A stretch of DNA of 64,000 nucleotides from Zonotrichia leucophrys gambelii (GCF_028769735.1 NC_088170.1:50811585-50875584), one strand, 5' to 3'; positions 14,521-25,815 are shown, counted from the stretch's first letter. The notes: generated by a model not told the origin, from the sequence alone. Made by a program: numbers and translations.

Positions 14521-15951
14521 AGCAGTTTAATTGAACAGAGCCACACCTTCTTTCCTGGTAATTGGATCTACGATCCAAGTTTGGTTTAGCAGGGTTTCTT
14601 TACTTATCACATTAGCATGTGGAATGATGAAATATCTGCATGAATGTTTAGATTTCAAGCCATCTGCTGATTCTATACAAAAATTTGTAGATTCCACTCC
14701 TGGCTGAATTCAATAAATACAAACTAAAATATGATTTGTTTTTTTCTCTTGAATCTGTCCTTGGAGATTTTACATTGCCAGCCACTCCATGGCCCACTTC
14801 ATGATGACCCCTATATTTTTGTGTACACTCTTATATAACCCTTACATACTCTATTGCCTCATATCAAGGCCTCTACAGAAAGTGACAGACTGAGGTTTGA
14901 ACCATTTCAAAATCAGAAGGAATGAATATTTAGGAGTTACTGCACAGAGAATGCTTTAGCTAGTGGGATTCTATGTAAAAGCTGATGCCTGCACTGAGGC
15001 TGTCACCCATAAATGTGACTGCTCATTGAGGGTGTACGGACAGCCTCAGCTTTCCTACTGAACTACACCCCTGGGCAGACCTTGACTCAGGGCCACTTAA
15101 TCTGTACATCTCAAATGGCCTGAAATAACATACAGCCAGCCATATACCAAAGTGATTCACAGGTGTTTGAACCTGCTTAAAAGAGGCCTGGACAGAAGAT
15201 AGAGTGCCTACAATATTTCAGATATCTCACTGAGTTAAATGAGTATCCATCGATTGGTTTTTCGCAAGTGCAAAACAGCTCAGGTTTGTTTTATATTATC
15301 TTGTATCTTCCCTTAAGGACTCTGTAAATTTAACAAATGAAGGATCAGAACTTTATTTTGATGTAGGTGAGAAATATTATATTGCTGTTGATTAAAAGAA
15401 GTCACTGTGAAACTGCTCATTTTTACAGACATTTAACTGACACATTCTGGAGTACTTCTGAGCACACTTACTCTGATCTATGAGCCACTGAATACTGTTC
15501 CACTGCCTGTTTTAAATCTAGTTTTTTTTAAAGCTATTTTTTAGGCATAAAACTGACAGTGGAATAGTACAGTTTATTTCTCTATGGTTGTACATTGTTC
15601 TTTTCCTTCAAAGGGTAATTGTATTCAAGCATTACAATATATTCAATATTAGCAATGGCACTTGTTTCAAGGTTAGAAATTAAATACTTATAATTTCTTA
15701 CTTCACATTTGCTTATTTTTCTGCATTAGGTCTGAGAAGTTGTTGGAAAGTTTCCTGCAGCCTGAAATGACAGACAGCCTTGTAAAAAGGACACCCCTAT
15801 TTCACGACCAAGGAATATTGCTTAATAGGTATTAATCTGAAGAAGTATATTTTACAATAAAGTTTTTGACAGACTGCCAACCTTCTGAACACCCAGAAAG
15901 CATTTAATTTTTGTCTGATCAGAAGCACCTAATGTCACTGCACATGCTACA
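14521..15951. other. Non-coding 5' flank of the hyaluronidase gene
   Basis: No coding exon is recognised. It presumably contains the promoter and any 5' untranslated exon of the downstream hyaluronidase. A splice-acceptor-like pyrimidine stretch ending in 'ctgcattag' lies at 15721-15729 and could begin a 5' UTR exon running into the start codon at 15952, but this is inference. No CpG island is present, consistent with a tissue-restricted gene. Confidence 0.45.
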
Positions 15952-16914
15952 ATGGAAATTGTGAGACAAAGTTTTGGCATCTGTGTTACCTGTACATACC
16001 CTGTAGCATCTGGTGTGGTGTTTGCCACTCTTCTAGTTTCTTGCTGCTCATCTCTGAAAATAAGAGCTCGTCCACTTGTTTCTAATTCACCTTTCCTTTC
16101 TATCTGGAATGCTCCTACAGAACTTTGTACTAAAAAGACTGGAGTGCAGCTGGACATGAAATTATTTTCTCTAATTGGAAGTACACTAAAGACATCCATT
16201 GGGCAAAACGTCACTCTCTTCTATCCAGACAGGCTTGGATACTACCCTCACAAAAATGAAGTCACAGGAGAGGCATTCCATGGAGGACTCCCTCAACTCT
16301 CACTGCTGGAGAATCATTTAAAAAAAGCCAAAGAGGACATCCAGTTCTACATTCCTTCAGATGAACAGCTTGGATTGGCTGTCATTGACTGGGAAAACTG
16401 GAGACCGCTGTGGATAAGGAACTGGGGATCAAAAGATATTTATAGACAGGAATCCATTGAGTTAGTTCAGCAGAGAGACCTCAGTCTATCCGAAGCCGAA
16501 GCCAGAACTAAAGCTAAAATTGAATTTGAATTTGCAGCAAAATCCTTTATGTTGGAAACTTTGAAGCTGGGCATAGAAACGAAACCAAATCGTCTGTGGG
16601 GATATTACCTTTTTCCAGACTGTTATAACTACGATTACAAAAAAAACCCCCACAATTATACAGGAGCCTGTTTAGATATTGAAATAGAAAGAAATAATGA
16701 GCTTAAATGGTTGTGGGAGAAAAGCACAGCACTTTATCCATCTATCTATCTAGAGACAGCCTTAAAGTCTTCCAGAAATGCTCAACTCTTTGTTCGCAAC
16801 AGAGTTCAGGAAGCCATTAGAAATTCCTATGTCTCTAACTCTAGACATCCCCTTCCAGTTTTTGTATATACACGTCCAGTATTCACAGATGTCTCTGAGG
16901 AATATCTCTCTGAG
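15952..16914 (+). CDS. SPAM1: Hyaluronidase coding exon 1 (catalytic domain)
   Basis: This exon encodes 321 residues: the leader peptide and most of the TIM-barrel catalytic domain, including the Asp-Trp-Glu catalytic motif and several N-glycosylation sequons (for example NVT and NYT). It ends at a strong donor, 'gag|gtgagt'. The reading frame continues only six codons past the donor before a stop, which supports splicing here. A large first coding exon carrying the catalytic core is normal for the SPAM1/HYAL4 cluster. Confidence 0.93.
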
Positions 16915-19900
16915 GTGAGTGAAGCTAGACCTTAAAGAATTCAAATTTATATGGCAAAAAATCACCAGGTGACACTAATTTAGCAAATATACTAACTTGC
17001 ATCAGAAAGAAGTGTGCAATTTTGTCTAAAAAATTAAATTAATCCATCAAAAAAATTTGACCAAACGAAACACTAAGAGGTCTATTTTCAAACTGTTCTC
17101 ATTATAGTTATCAAATAGTGTTTTATTCTCTGAGTTGTCCTCACATGTAACAAAATATTGCAAAACTAGAAAACATACTTAGCACACCTGGTTAGAGAAA
17201 AGAAATATGAGTAAAGCTTTGCAAAGAGAATTTGCAATACTGGGCTCACCTACTGCCTGCTTTTTAGGTTACAAGAAAAAAATATGAAACAATGGAGTCT
17301 TTCTTTCCTTAAAACAAGTTTAAAGCTAGTGAAAAAAATCTGTTCTTAGTTGTACTGAAGTACAAAAATGGTATTTCAACATGTCATGGGTTAGTTAAGT
17401 TTAGGCTCTGATTAAAATCCAATCATCTTATTGCAGTTCTGGCTATATTTCCCATCACATTTTTATAGACACCCACCCCATCAGAGATGCCACCATTCTG
17501 GGAAATCTCTTGTTGTTGTTCCAGCCCATGAGGAAGGGGAAGTTAGAGTCCTGGTGATGGCATTCTACCTGGTGTCCTCCCACATTCTGGACAGAGCATT
17601 AGCAAGTGTTGCCCCCAGTTCTGTGGATACTTTCAGGGAGCCAGGGGTGCTTCAGGGGCCCTGCTGGGATCCCAATTAATAATTGAAATCCTATAATCTT
17701 TACATTAGATTTGTGTGTATGTGTGTTGTGCCCTACGGTAACTTTCTTTTTTATTGTTTTGTCATTATCATAGTCCTCTCCCATCCCATATATGCCTTAA
17801 CATTTTCTATGACTGGTCTAAGAGCTGACCCGAAAGGATAAATGAAGAGAAAAAAATTTCCCAAATCAGTTTCTATAAAAGACCAGAGATATTCTCTGGA
17901 AAAGTGAGGTTCCTACTGTTGAAAGCTCTTTCTCTTGCATCTTTTCTGTTTTAGCAGTTTGTGGTAATAGAAATTAAGTTTAAAATAAAAAAAAAAAAAA
18001 AAGCTGTGCTTTCCAGTATTTCTATCCCATAGCATTACTGAAACCAGTTGCTACCAACTCTGAGCAGCCAGGAGGCAATGAAGCAAAATAAGCTGTAACA
18101 TGGCTGGAGGAGTGTATGTCATATGCCTAAGCACTGGCTCAATTTTACAGCCTTGTTTTCAACCAGATGACATATATAAATCGGATATTGTTGGCAACAT
18201 TTTCTGGTATCACCTGTGCAATCCAATTCCAGGATAAAATTATGCAATTGAGAGTAGGACATTTGCATTGTGTATCATTGCTTGCTGTCTTCAAAGTAGT
18301 TATTGCGGATAGGTCATTTACTATATGCATTTTTTCATTTGCCCTTATGTTATAAGTTACTTACATTTATATGATTCTTAGCATATTTTCCTTCAGGAAG
18401 ACCTGGTAAATACCATTGGAGAATCTGCTGCACTGGGTGTTTCTGGAATTGTGATTTGGGGTGGTATGAATTTAACAAAAAATAAGGTATGCTACATCAA
18501 TTATTATATGAAATTTTTAAAGAGAAATAAAGTAAAAAGGATGTAAAACATTTTGATCACTTACATCTTCTACATTTAAAATGATGACTCCATATTAGCA
18601 GCAGTTTCTTGTAGTCAAAACCCAAGCATATCTGAGGCTCATTAAGGTTATCATTGGCTATGCAGAACAAGAGTTCAATCTTTCAATGTCTCAGTTCTGT
18701 TGACTCTGGGTAACTGGGCAAATTACTATGATAACCACAGGCAAGTTAGCACTTGTTTAATTAGTATACAAAAGAATTCCTAAATCTTCACTTCATTTTA
18801 GTAATGAGGTAAAGAAAAAATTATGTGGGCTTGCCCAGAACAATTTTTAGAAGACCCTTCTGCTTTTTGGAGTGGTGAATTTTGCAACAATAGGAGAAGT
18901 CAGTCTGTAAAAGTTCAGCCCTAGCCTGTTCTGTGTGTTGCAAATACTACTTTGATTAATTTCATTGTATGAAACATCTGAGTCAGAAGAAAAAGCCTCT
19001 AGTTTGTTTTAGGAAGGGGAAATACATCGTTTGAGACTGTTACAAGGATGTTCTCATAATTCTTTCCAGGTAGTTCATTCATAACCAGGCAAGTTAGATT
19101 TAACAAACTATTGTATGGGAAGACTTGTGAAATCTTCTGAGTGCAATAGTGCAATGAACCAAAATGCTTCATCTCTGCCAAACCTCCTGCCACAGAAAGC
19201 ATGGCAAAATACACCTCCACAGCTCTGTAAGGTTGTTATTCCCCAAAGCATGATACCTGGACTTTTTTGTATGTGCCAGCCTTTGAGAAAGGATATCAGT
19301 TACACTTGGAACTTTTCTGCCCATTATCTAATATCAGAATATAGATGATCAGCAACTTTTATTGTCTTAATTTTGAGATTCCTGTGAGGAAAAAAAAAAC
19401 CTCTCCACAGATCAGTCAGACTATATATTTGTAACACTAATTGCACCTGATTTTTTTAAAGCTTTCACAGTCACTAGCATTTCCGCAATTAAATATTTCT
19501 GTAAGCCTCATTTCTGCATCAACCAAAATTTCTTGGAAGTATTTATATATATACCTAAACGAAAACTAAAAAACCTACATACATCTTAGATTCACCAAAG
19601 TGATCTCCATGGGAATAAATATTAGGCGCATCTACATGCAGTACTGGGCAAATGCCCATAATGTCAGAAACAAAGAGAGAGCTCTCAAACCTTCTGGTTA
19701 TTAAACTGTGACAAGAATGCACAGAACATATGCCAATTTAATGATCAGTTAGAACAATCAATTGTCTTAGCATACCTTCAATTTGACCATCCAACCACAA
19801 TTCTTTTCATTTAAAAATGCCATGAAAGGTCCCACCCTGTAGCCAAGCTATTCAGGTCAGGGGAAAGCTGAAAAGTCTCAGAGACTACACGATAGAAAAA

Positions 19901-20938
19901 GTATTTGTTTAGACTGAAGTAGTGTGAGTTTTTTTCCCAGACTCATTCAAACTATTTAAGACTTAAAAAAGAACTTCAAGTCCTCATGAAACGTCTTTAA
20001 ATACATCTGATTCAAAAAACTGCATAAAATATAGATAAAATGAAAGCTTAAAGACAATTGCTTTCTGATCTAACTGCTTTTTGTAACATCTCCAGCAACT
20101 ACACAACATGAATTTGCTAAGATCCTTGAATTTTATAAGAGCTTCTCAGATAAATTTGCTTCCAACAACAACTTATAGCTATTATCAAATCCTCAGGGGA
20201 AACATTTATAGACATATACTGTGGTATTGTTATTAGAATGACAGCATTTTAATGCTTTCCATACTAAACTGTGGAGGTGTAATGCTCTTTTCACAGAACA
20301 CCTGTAGAACTCTGGACAACTACCTCAGGAGGACTTTGACCCCATACCTCATCAACGTCACAATGGCAGCCAGAATATGTAGCCAAGTGCTATGCCAAGA
20401 CTCTGGTGCTTGTGCACGGAAAAAATGGAATTCCAGTGACTATCTTCACTTGAACCCTAAGAATATTGCAATTCAAATGACAAAGGATGGAAAATACACT
20501 TTACAAGGGCAACCATCATATCGGGATCTGCAAACATTCATAGAAAAATTTGATTGCCACTGTTATGCAGGGCACAGCTGTGAACCTAATGCTGATATAA
20601 ATGACATCCATTACCTCCATGCTTGCATTTCAGAAGATATTTGCATTCAGATATCCTTAAATTCTGAGAGTAAGGTGACATTATCTACACATCCTGAAGT
20701 AGAAGATTTCCAATCTACCTTTGGAAATAATATACTTAATATAACAACTGCAGAATATAATAACACTGTTACAACTGCCAGTAGCTATGATTTAGAAGAA
20801 AATGATACTCGTACTTTCAGTAGTTCTTCATCCTATAAGATAAGGATGTTTAGTCTGTTTCACTTAATTCTCCTTTTGAGAACCTTAATACAAATGATCC
20901 ATGAAAGTGAGAATATCCTTTTCCTTGACTATATTTGA
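15952..20938 (+). CDS. SPAM1: PH-20-type hyaluronidase (SPAM1), 3 coding exons
   Basis: Coding exons are 15952-16914, 18397-18486 and 20297-20938 (stop included). All junctions are phase 0 with GT-AG borders, giving 564 residues. The family (glycoside hydrolase 56) cleaves hyaluronan endolytically; PH-20 is classically a surface or acrosomal sperm enzyme. Seen here: a hydrophobic leader around residues 20-35, the conserved 'WNAPTELC' block, '[10 protein letters not shown]', the catalytic motif 'VIDWENWRP' with both acidic residues, '[15 protein letters not shown]', '[14 protein letters not shown]', and a Cys-rich EGF-like part in exon 3. The blocks 'SIELVQQ', '[11 protein letters not shown]' and the C-terminal '[10 protein letters not shown]' favour PH-20 over HYAL4. 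The start was chosen because the leader aligns with PH-20 leaders. The tail has a hydrophobic stretch ([10 protein letters not shown]) that may serve a GPI or membrane anchor, but about 20 residues follow it. HYAL4 is the main alternative name. Confidence 0.93.
18397..18486 (+). CDS. SPAM1: Hyaluronidase coding exon 2
   Basis: A 90-bp, phase 0-0 exon between 'ttccttcag' and 'aag|gtatgc'. It encodes 30 residues including '[15 protein letters not shown]', the conserved strand and Trp-Gly block at the end of the barrel. A 90-bp exon at this place is a hallmark of vertebrate hyaluronidase genes. It is too short to appear as a free-standing ORF. Confidence 0.93.
20297..20938 (+). CDS. SPAM1: Hyaluronidase coding exon 3 (EGF-like part, C-terminus)
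   Basis: It begins after the acceptor 'ttttcacag' and encodes 213 residues plus TGA. The first ~130 residues carry the Cys-rich EGF-like segment (including '[12 protein letters not shown]', '[11 protein letters not shown]' and '[11 protein letters not shown]'). A Ser/Thr/Asn-rich, lineage-variable tail with several N-glycosylation sequons follows, then a hydrophobic segment. The in-frame ATG at 20252 lies in the intron and is not the start. Confidence 0.92.
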   Translation, partial: NTCRTLDNYLRRTLTPYLINVTMAARICSQVLCQDSGACARKKWNSSDYLHLNPKNIAIQMTKDGKYTLQGQPSYRDLQTFIEKFDCHCYAGHSCEPNADINDIHYLHACISEDICIQISLNSESKVTLSTHPEVEDFQSTFGNNILNITTAEYNNTVTTASSYDLEENDTRTFSSSSSYKIRMFSLFHLILLLRTLIQMIHESENILFLDYI

Positions 20939-21140
20939 AATTCTCAAGGTTTTTTTACAAAACAAACAAACTAAATAATTCCTGAAAGGCTTATGGTCTT
21001 ATCAGGTAACCTTTTATAATCCACAGGTACCACTTCAGCTTGAATGTATTTCCTCAGTTTAGTTCTATAAACTACTATCTGTGCCAAAGAGATATTGGTC
21101 TATATAAATACTGACTATGCTATACGAGAGGATAATCCAG

Positions 21141-21146
21141 AATAAA
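21141..21146 (+). terminator. SPAM1: Polyadenylation signal of the hyaluronidase gene
   Basis: A canonical AATAAA lies about 200 bp after the stop codon, followed within 30 bp by T-rich sequence. It would give a short 3' UTR ending near 21160. It is the first canonical signal after the stop. Confidence 0.6.
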
Positions 21147-21574
21147 AACCATTTTTTTACAGTTTACATTTTTAACCGTTATATTTGGAAAAAAGTAATG
21201 GTTGACAATGCACTTTTGTCTACTTCAAGTTAAGACAGTTAAATATATAATATGCAAAATAAGTCATCAGACTTGGTGCTCTATGCAAGAATTAATTTCA
21301 TTCCATATGAATGGAATTATCTTTTAAAATATTTGGCTTAACTTTAGATCTGTGGAACTTTGCAGCATAAAATTTATCTTATTAATGTCCCTCCACTTTT
21401 CACAAAACCTTTAGGGGTGCTGTAGCTTTTATTTAAATTAAATGTATTTGTAACTCTTCAAAAGGTTCTAATTTCAGTGTCAATGTTGACTTTGAATATT
21501 ACAGCTTCATTATTTAAAAATTGAGCTGTAGCAGTTTATCCTTTCTTCTCACAAACCCTCTCTCTTATTTCAGA

Positions 21575-21977
21575 TATCCTTGTTGCAGAAAGGCCCATTT
21601 GTCGGGGATGAGCCATTTGTCGGGTTCAGGGAAAACTCGGGGCTCAATATGAGTCATCAACAAGTTCCGTCCATTGAAGAGAGCATCAGACACCCACACA
21701 GCAAGCAATAAGCCCATGAACCCTCTGCAAGCCATGCGATCCACTGCTCAAACCACACCACCAACTCCCCCCCACTCCCCTGGGCCCACACTCCCCACTC
21801 CCCACGTCTCTCTGTCCACCCGCCACCATACCAAGCTAGGCCCAAGGACACACCACCCCGCAGGTGCAGGACTTGGAATTAGCCACGGCCCTGCACTAGT
21901 CTCCAGTCAGCCAAAATCCCAACATGTCCCTTTCTTGGTTTCCAGTTGTTTTGCATTGCCAATACTCACAACTCATC
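21575..21977. repeat. Unclassified, possibly an old LTR fragment (minus strand)
   Basis: The composition changes abruptly from AT-rich to C-rich on + (notably 21740-21830). A 'catttgtcggg' motif appears twice within 25 bp (about 21595-21635). Read on the minus strand, an 'aatggacggaacttgttg' stretch followed by 'cccgaca' motifs resembles the R/U5 end of an avian LTR. I cannot place its ends or see flanking repeats. It directly abuts the provirus target site. Confidence 0.35.
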
Positions 21978-21982
21978 TGCTC

Positions 21983-22499
21983 TGCTGCTGGGAACTATAT
22001 ACATTCACGAATGAGACGGGGCACTCTGAACTAGTGTCTGAGCTATTTATTCAGCACATCAGTCTCAGTACTTTGTTAGGACAATGGAGACAGATTATGT
22101 TAACAGCTCTCTGATCTAAAGGGAATGCTTAGGACGTGTTACATTACAGCATAGCATAAAGCCATCTCAGCTTAGGTTTCAGCTAATCACACATAGAGCA
22201 AAACATATTGACAAAAATTCTATCTAATCATATGAAACATACGTAATGGTAGTTAACACAATGCCTCGTTCATGAGACAAAGCACAGAGACTCATTCATA
22301 CTAACTTTCTAAAGATATACATTAAATAACTTTGCTGCAATTTATAAAGACACATTGCAAAAGTCTATTGTGCTATTTCTCACGTCTGCTCTATGGGTTA
22401 GAAAATTTTCGCTGTATTAACAATGTTCGCAAATCTGCTCTCAGAGGCCTGCTTTTTTAACCACTTTCTCAAAACCCTCTAATTTTATGAATCTCAGCA
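21983..22499 (-). repeat. Proviral 3' LTR
   Basis: The LTR is 517 bp with TG...CA ends and a short terminal inverted repeat (TGCTG/CAGCA). On the minus strand it carries an AATAAA polyadenylation signal at 22046-22051. It is nearly identical to 27100-27620, with scattered substitutions and a few small indels. The outer border could be 21986 if the TGC repeat belongs to the target duplication. Confidence 0.93.
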
Positions 22500-22513
22500 A
22501 TTCCCCCTCTCTG
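22500..22513 (-). promoter_or_regulatory. Polypurine tract next to the 3' LTR
   Basis: Read on the minus strand, a purine run (AGAGAGGGGGAA) ends within two bases of the LTR start TGCTGAG. This is the expected position of the primer for plus-strand DNA synthesis, and it fixes the element's orientation as minus. Confidence 0.75.
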
Positions 22514-22712
22514 TTGACTCAGAAAGAAACTTTCATTTTCTTGTCGTTTACTACTTGCGTTTCATAGCTGTACTGTAAAATTTCTGCTTATTATTTGCTG
22601 GAGGCCTATTCGCGCTGATCTTAAGCATTGCTATGTTACAGCACAGCAACTTAATGCTGTGAAGGCTTAATCTTTGAAAGAGATATGAATTACATTTGAC
22701 AATAGTTACAAG

Positions 22713-22922
22713 TCATTGTTGAAAATCTCTGGTTGAATCTAGGGTCAATTCAAAACTTTCTTTTATGTCTACACTTTTGTTTACTACTTCTGTGAGATTT
22801 TGAACACTCTCTGTGCTTCTACTTCTTAATTTTCTCTCTTGTATGACAAAGACTTCTCGGGCTGTTTTGTTAATCATTCGCCGTACACACTGAAGTATGC
22901 AGGGTATTACTATCAATATCAA
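22713..22922 (-). pseudogene. env: env fragment: membrane anchor and cytoplasmic tail
   Basis: The minus-strand frame opens with a hydrophobic stretch (MILIVIPCILQCV), then a basic tail with 'RRMIN'. This is the order expected for the end of an avian retroviral transmembrane subunit. It lies downstream of the CX6CC fragment in another frame, so at least one frameshift separates the two. It is non-functional as env. Confidence 0.65.
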
Positions 22923-23009
22923 TACTAGAACACTTAATACATGAAGACCTATCTTGCAAAGTTGTCTTAGCTAAGGTGCAAACTTCTATTCTTGAAACAA
23001 ATTGTTTAG

Positions 23010-23216
23010 CTAGGAACTACTATCTTCTTTAATTTGAGCTGTCAGATCTTTCAGTTTTTGTATGCTTTTGTGAATGGACTCAGAATGATTGGACAAATTC
23101 ATACAACACAATTTTTTAAATTCCTCACAACTATGTTTTTGTGCTAGTAAAATAAAATCAATGGCTGCTCTGTTTTGAAGAGTAGCATGTCTAACACTAT
23201 CAACATCGGTTAACAT
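23010..23216 (-). pseudogene. env: env transmembrane-subunit fragment with CX6CC motif
   Basis: This frame contains the block 'LQNRAAIDF', the immunosuppressive-type region shared by gamma-type and alpharetroviral TM proteins, followed by a Cys-x6-Cys-Cys motif (CEEFKKLCC). A coiled-coil-like stretch follows, ending in a stop. CX6CC marks a TM that forms a disulphide with SU, as in avian alpharetroviruses and gammaretroviruses, unlike typical betaretroviral Env. The heptad region upstream and SU are not in an intact frame. Confidence 0.85.
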
Positions 23217-24434
23217 ATCACTAATTGCAGAGGATGTGGCATTAGCTTGTTTGCTCAGCTAGCATCTAACTCGATCTAATTGTTTCAATGCTACTGCTGA
23301 AGCTAATTGGGGTAAAAACAAACTTGCTGAAACTCTTCTGGCAGCATTCTAAGGCATAAAATCACTCTGACAGGTCTCCCCATAATGAGGGACAGCTCTC
23401 GTTCTCCTTTGTTTCTTTTTCATCACTGCTTTGTCAGTGGGGGCAATTATGGTGAGCATACTAATGCTACAAGGGCTACCTTCAAGGTGAGTTGGAATGT
23501 TTTGCTAAGCTCTGCCTCTGCAAATGAACTAATACTCTTTCGGCAATTGCTGTGGATATTGATCAGCTTCAGAAAGCACATTTCAACTGTTTGAGAAATG
23601 ACACTAAAAACTCAAATTCTTATATGCAAAATAAGGGGGGTTAACATTGTACTTTGGGGGATGACTTTTTCGCAAGGCACGAGCTATGAAAGTAAAACAA
23701 AAATCTATGGTCAAAGATCTAAGAATTTCTAATTCTTGAGGTTCAGATGCTGCTTTGGGAAGTTTTTTGGACTAAACGTTCTAATTAAATGAGGGATTGT
23801 TTCTATTGTCAATTCTACTTGGCTTACTATTGGATTGTTTTTTGACTAAAGGCAACTCTTTTACTGGCACACTAACTAGACAGGTTGAAAAAGGTTTTTC
23901 TGGTTGTGAGTTAGACAAATATATAGTATCCGGCTGCTTTGGCTAAGGTCACCTAAACATTTGTTTTCAGTTGTTCTACAGGCAAATCTGCACGACAAAA
24001 AACAATTAAAATCTACTAATACAAACATATAACTTGAATTTGCTCCATCTTTTTAATGAGCTAAGTTTTGTCAGAATCTTTACAGATATATAAATTTTAA
24101 AATTTTGTTCTTTTTAAAAAACAATAACTTTAACTTTTGCCAAAAATTAGTTCTGTTAAACAAACATTCAGCGTTCAATTGGCGTACTCATAAATAACAT
24201 TGACACAAAATCAGAGTTCATGGGTTTCACCGATGCACAAAGAACGTCAGGCACAAGAAGCATCAGGCAAGACTCGGGATCCTTCGATTCATCTCATGTC
24301 TGCGTACTTGCTTCCTCAGTTCTGGACTTGTCAACACGTTCTGAGGTGTGATATGGTTAGACGTTTTTGGCAGGGACCCACTTAATTCTAGCACTTGTAG
24401 AGACAGAAGCATACCCTGTGCCCCACGTTATTAA
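23217..24434 (-). pseudogene. Decayed env surface-subunit / pol-env junction
   Basis: By position this should hold the integrase C-terminus, splice acceptor and SU. I see no sustained minus-strand frame and no recognisable domain. Plus-strand open frames here (for example 23385-23594, 24200-24385) show no known motif and are probably chance. Confidence 0.5.
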
Positions 24435-24809
24435 TCAAAAAGGACCTTCAATCTGTCCAGATTCAGGGTTTCTAATTAGAACAGGAGGATTTTCTTTCAG
24501 TTTTGCCTGTGTGTTATTTGAAAAGTGCCTAAAGATTGGTGGATCAGGTTCTGCACTCGAACTGTTTAGAAAATTAAAAACATACAGAGCCTTGTTCAGC
24601 CTCATCTGTGGTGTGATCTCCATTCCCCCTCTCTGTTGATCTAAAATGTGTTTTAGGGTTTGATGTGCCTTTTCAATAATTGCTTGGCTTGTGGGAGAGT
24701 GGGGAATACCAAAGATGTGTCGAACACTCCATTTGTTTAGAAAGGTGGCTAATTTTTGAGATATGTATGCGGGACTATTGTCAGTTTTCACTTCTTGGGG
24801 TACACCCAA
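24435..24809 (-). pseudogene. pol: Integrase catalytic-core fragment (pol)
   Basis: The frame begins 'MGVPQEVKTDNSPAY', the second catalytic Asp block of retroviral integrase (TDNxPAY). It continues with 'WSVRHIFGIPHSPTSQAIIEKAHQTL', which carries the conserved IPxxPxxQ and the third acidic residue (Glu in IIEKAH). It is a class II (alpha/beta) type integrase. The first catalytic Asp would lie upstream near 24810-24960, where the frame is broken. Confidence 0.88.
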
Positions 24810-24959
24810 TGAAGCAAAAGCTTGCAGGAAATGATGACAGGCATGATTTCCTGTTTCAATTGTGTGAAGGGAAGCAAAAATTGCACTAGAGAACGTGTAG
24901 ACTGAAACATGAATATTTTTGAATTTACTAAAGGAAGGATATTTAGTGATGTCTGTTTG

Positions 24960-25430
24960 CTACAACTGCAGACTTTGCAAACTTCGGGGGTTGACTGCTC
25001 CTGTAGAAGCAGGAGGTTGCACAAGCTGACAGTCAGGGCAAGTACTGATGATAGCTTTAGCCTGACTTTTAGAGATTTGAAACATTCGTACAAGTGCTTG
25101 TGCATTTTGGTGAAAAAAAGCATTACTCAATTTTGCTTGTTCAAAAATGTTTGGCAAAGTGTTTGAAATAACTATTGTCAGTTTGTCTGCTCTTGCATTT
25201 CTTTCTACTAAAAATTTAGGAAGTGAAGAATGAGCCCTGATGTGAGAAACAAAATATGGATTAGTTCTATATTGCAAAGTTGTAAAAAGACATGAAAGCC
25301 AACGATATAAAATTTCGTTGCTAACATCTTTTAAAATTGACTCTACTAATCTCTTAACTACATTAGCAACATAGGCAGAATCTGTGATTAAATTAAAAGG
25401 TTGAGGGAAAAGCTGAAAAGCTCGAACTAC
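24960..25430 (-). pseudogene. pol: RNase H C-terminus and integrase zinc-binding domain (pol)
   Basis: Near 25390 on the minus strand an 'ITDSAYVANV' block (RNase H acidic strand) is seen, then 'HIRAHSSLPKFL' and 'NARADKL' (RNase H end). Directly after comes the integrase N-terminal zinc finger, ending in 'IISTCPDCQ' (CxxC). Order and spacing match alpha/betaretroviral pol. The annotated open frame 24960-25277 covers the last two parts. Confidence 0.85.
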
Positions 25431-25777
25431 AGCTGGAATGCAGCGATGAACTTGTCTTCTTTGGAGAGTTGATGTCTCAACTTTGGATTTTTCTTGTATC
25501 TTTGGACTTTGGTCGTAGAAATGTCAAGTCTAGCACTCTGGATTTTAGTCTTAACACTAGCACAGGTTTGCTGCATCTCTGTCTGCATTGAAGCTGTGAT
25601 GAGCAAATCATCTATGTAGTGTAGTAATTTGGATTTTGGTAACTTCTGTGAACTAAGGACAAAACTTGTACAACAAGACATTAGCAGATCATATACATCA
25701 TGACAATCATATCTTATGACAGGTAGAAAGTTGTTTTGGTTGGAATGTTTACACAAGACAATCTTTTTTTTTAACAT
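25427..25777 (-). pseudogene. pol: Reverse-transcriptase fragment with YIDD motif (pol)
   Basis: It contains 'LLHYIDDLLI', the polymerase active-site motif C of class II retroviruses, preceded by ~30 residues of palm domain and followed by the start of thumb. The N-terminal half of RT and all of protease are absent. The sequence jumps from a nucleocapsid zinc knuckle (near 25780-25815) straight into the palm, which indicates a deletion. Confidence 0.85.
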
Positions 25778-25815
25778 GACTAGGTTTACAACAAGTAAAG
25801 CAATGAGGCCTTTCG
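25778..25815 (-). pseudogene. gag: Nucleocapsid zinc-knuckle remnant (gag)
   Basis: On the minus strand a short frame reads 'HCFTCCKPSH', fitting the C-x2-C-x4-H start of a retroviral CCHC knuckle. A Cys follows about five residues later across a poly-A run. The knuckle sits next to the RT fragment, marking the deletion junction. It is only ~12 residues long and out of frame with its neighbours. Confidence 0.6.

Noticed and set aside
20252..20296. In-frame ATG before hyaluronidase exon 3 as an independent gene start
   Set aside because: It lies in intron sequence upstream of a good acceptor, and exons 1 and 2 join exon 3 in phase 0 to complete a family-length protein.
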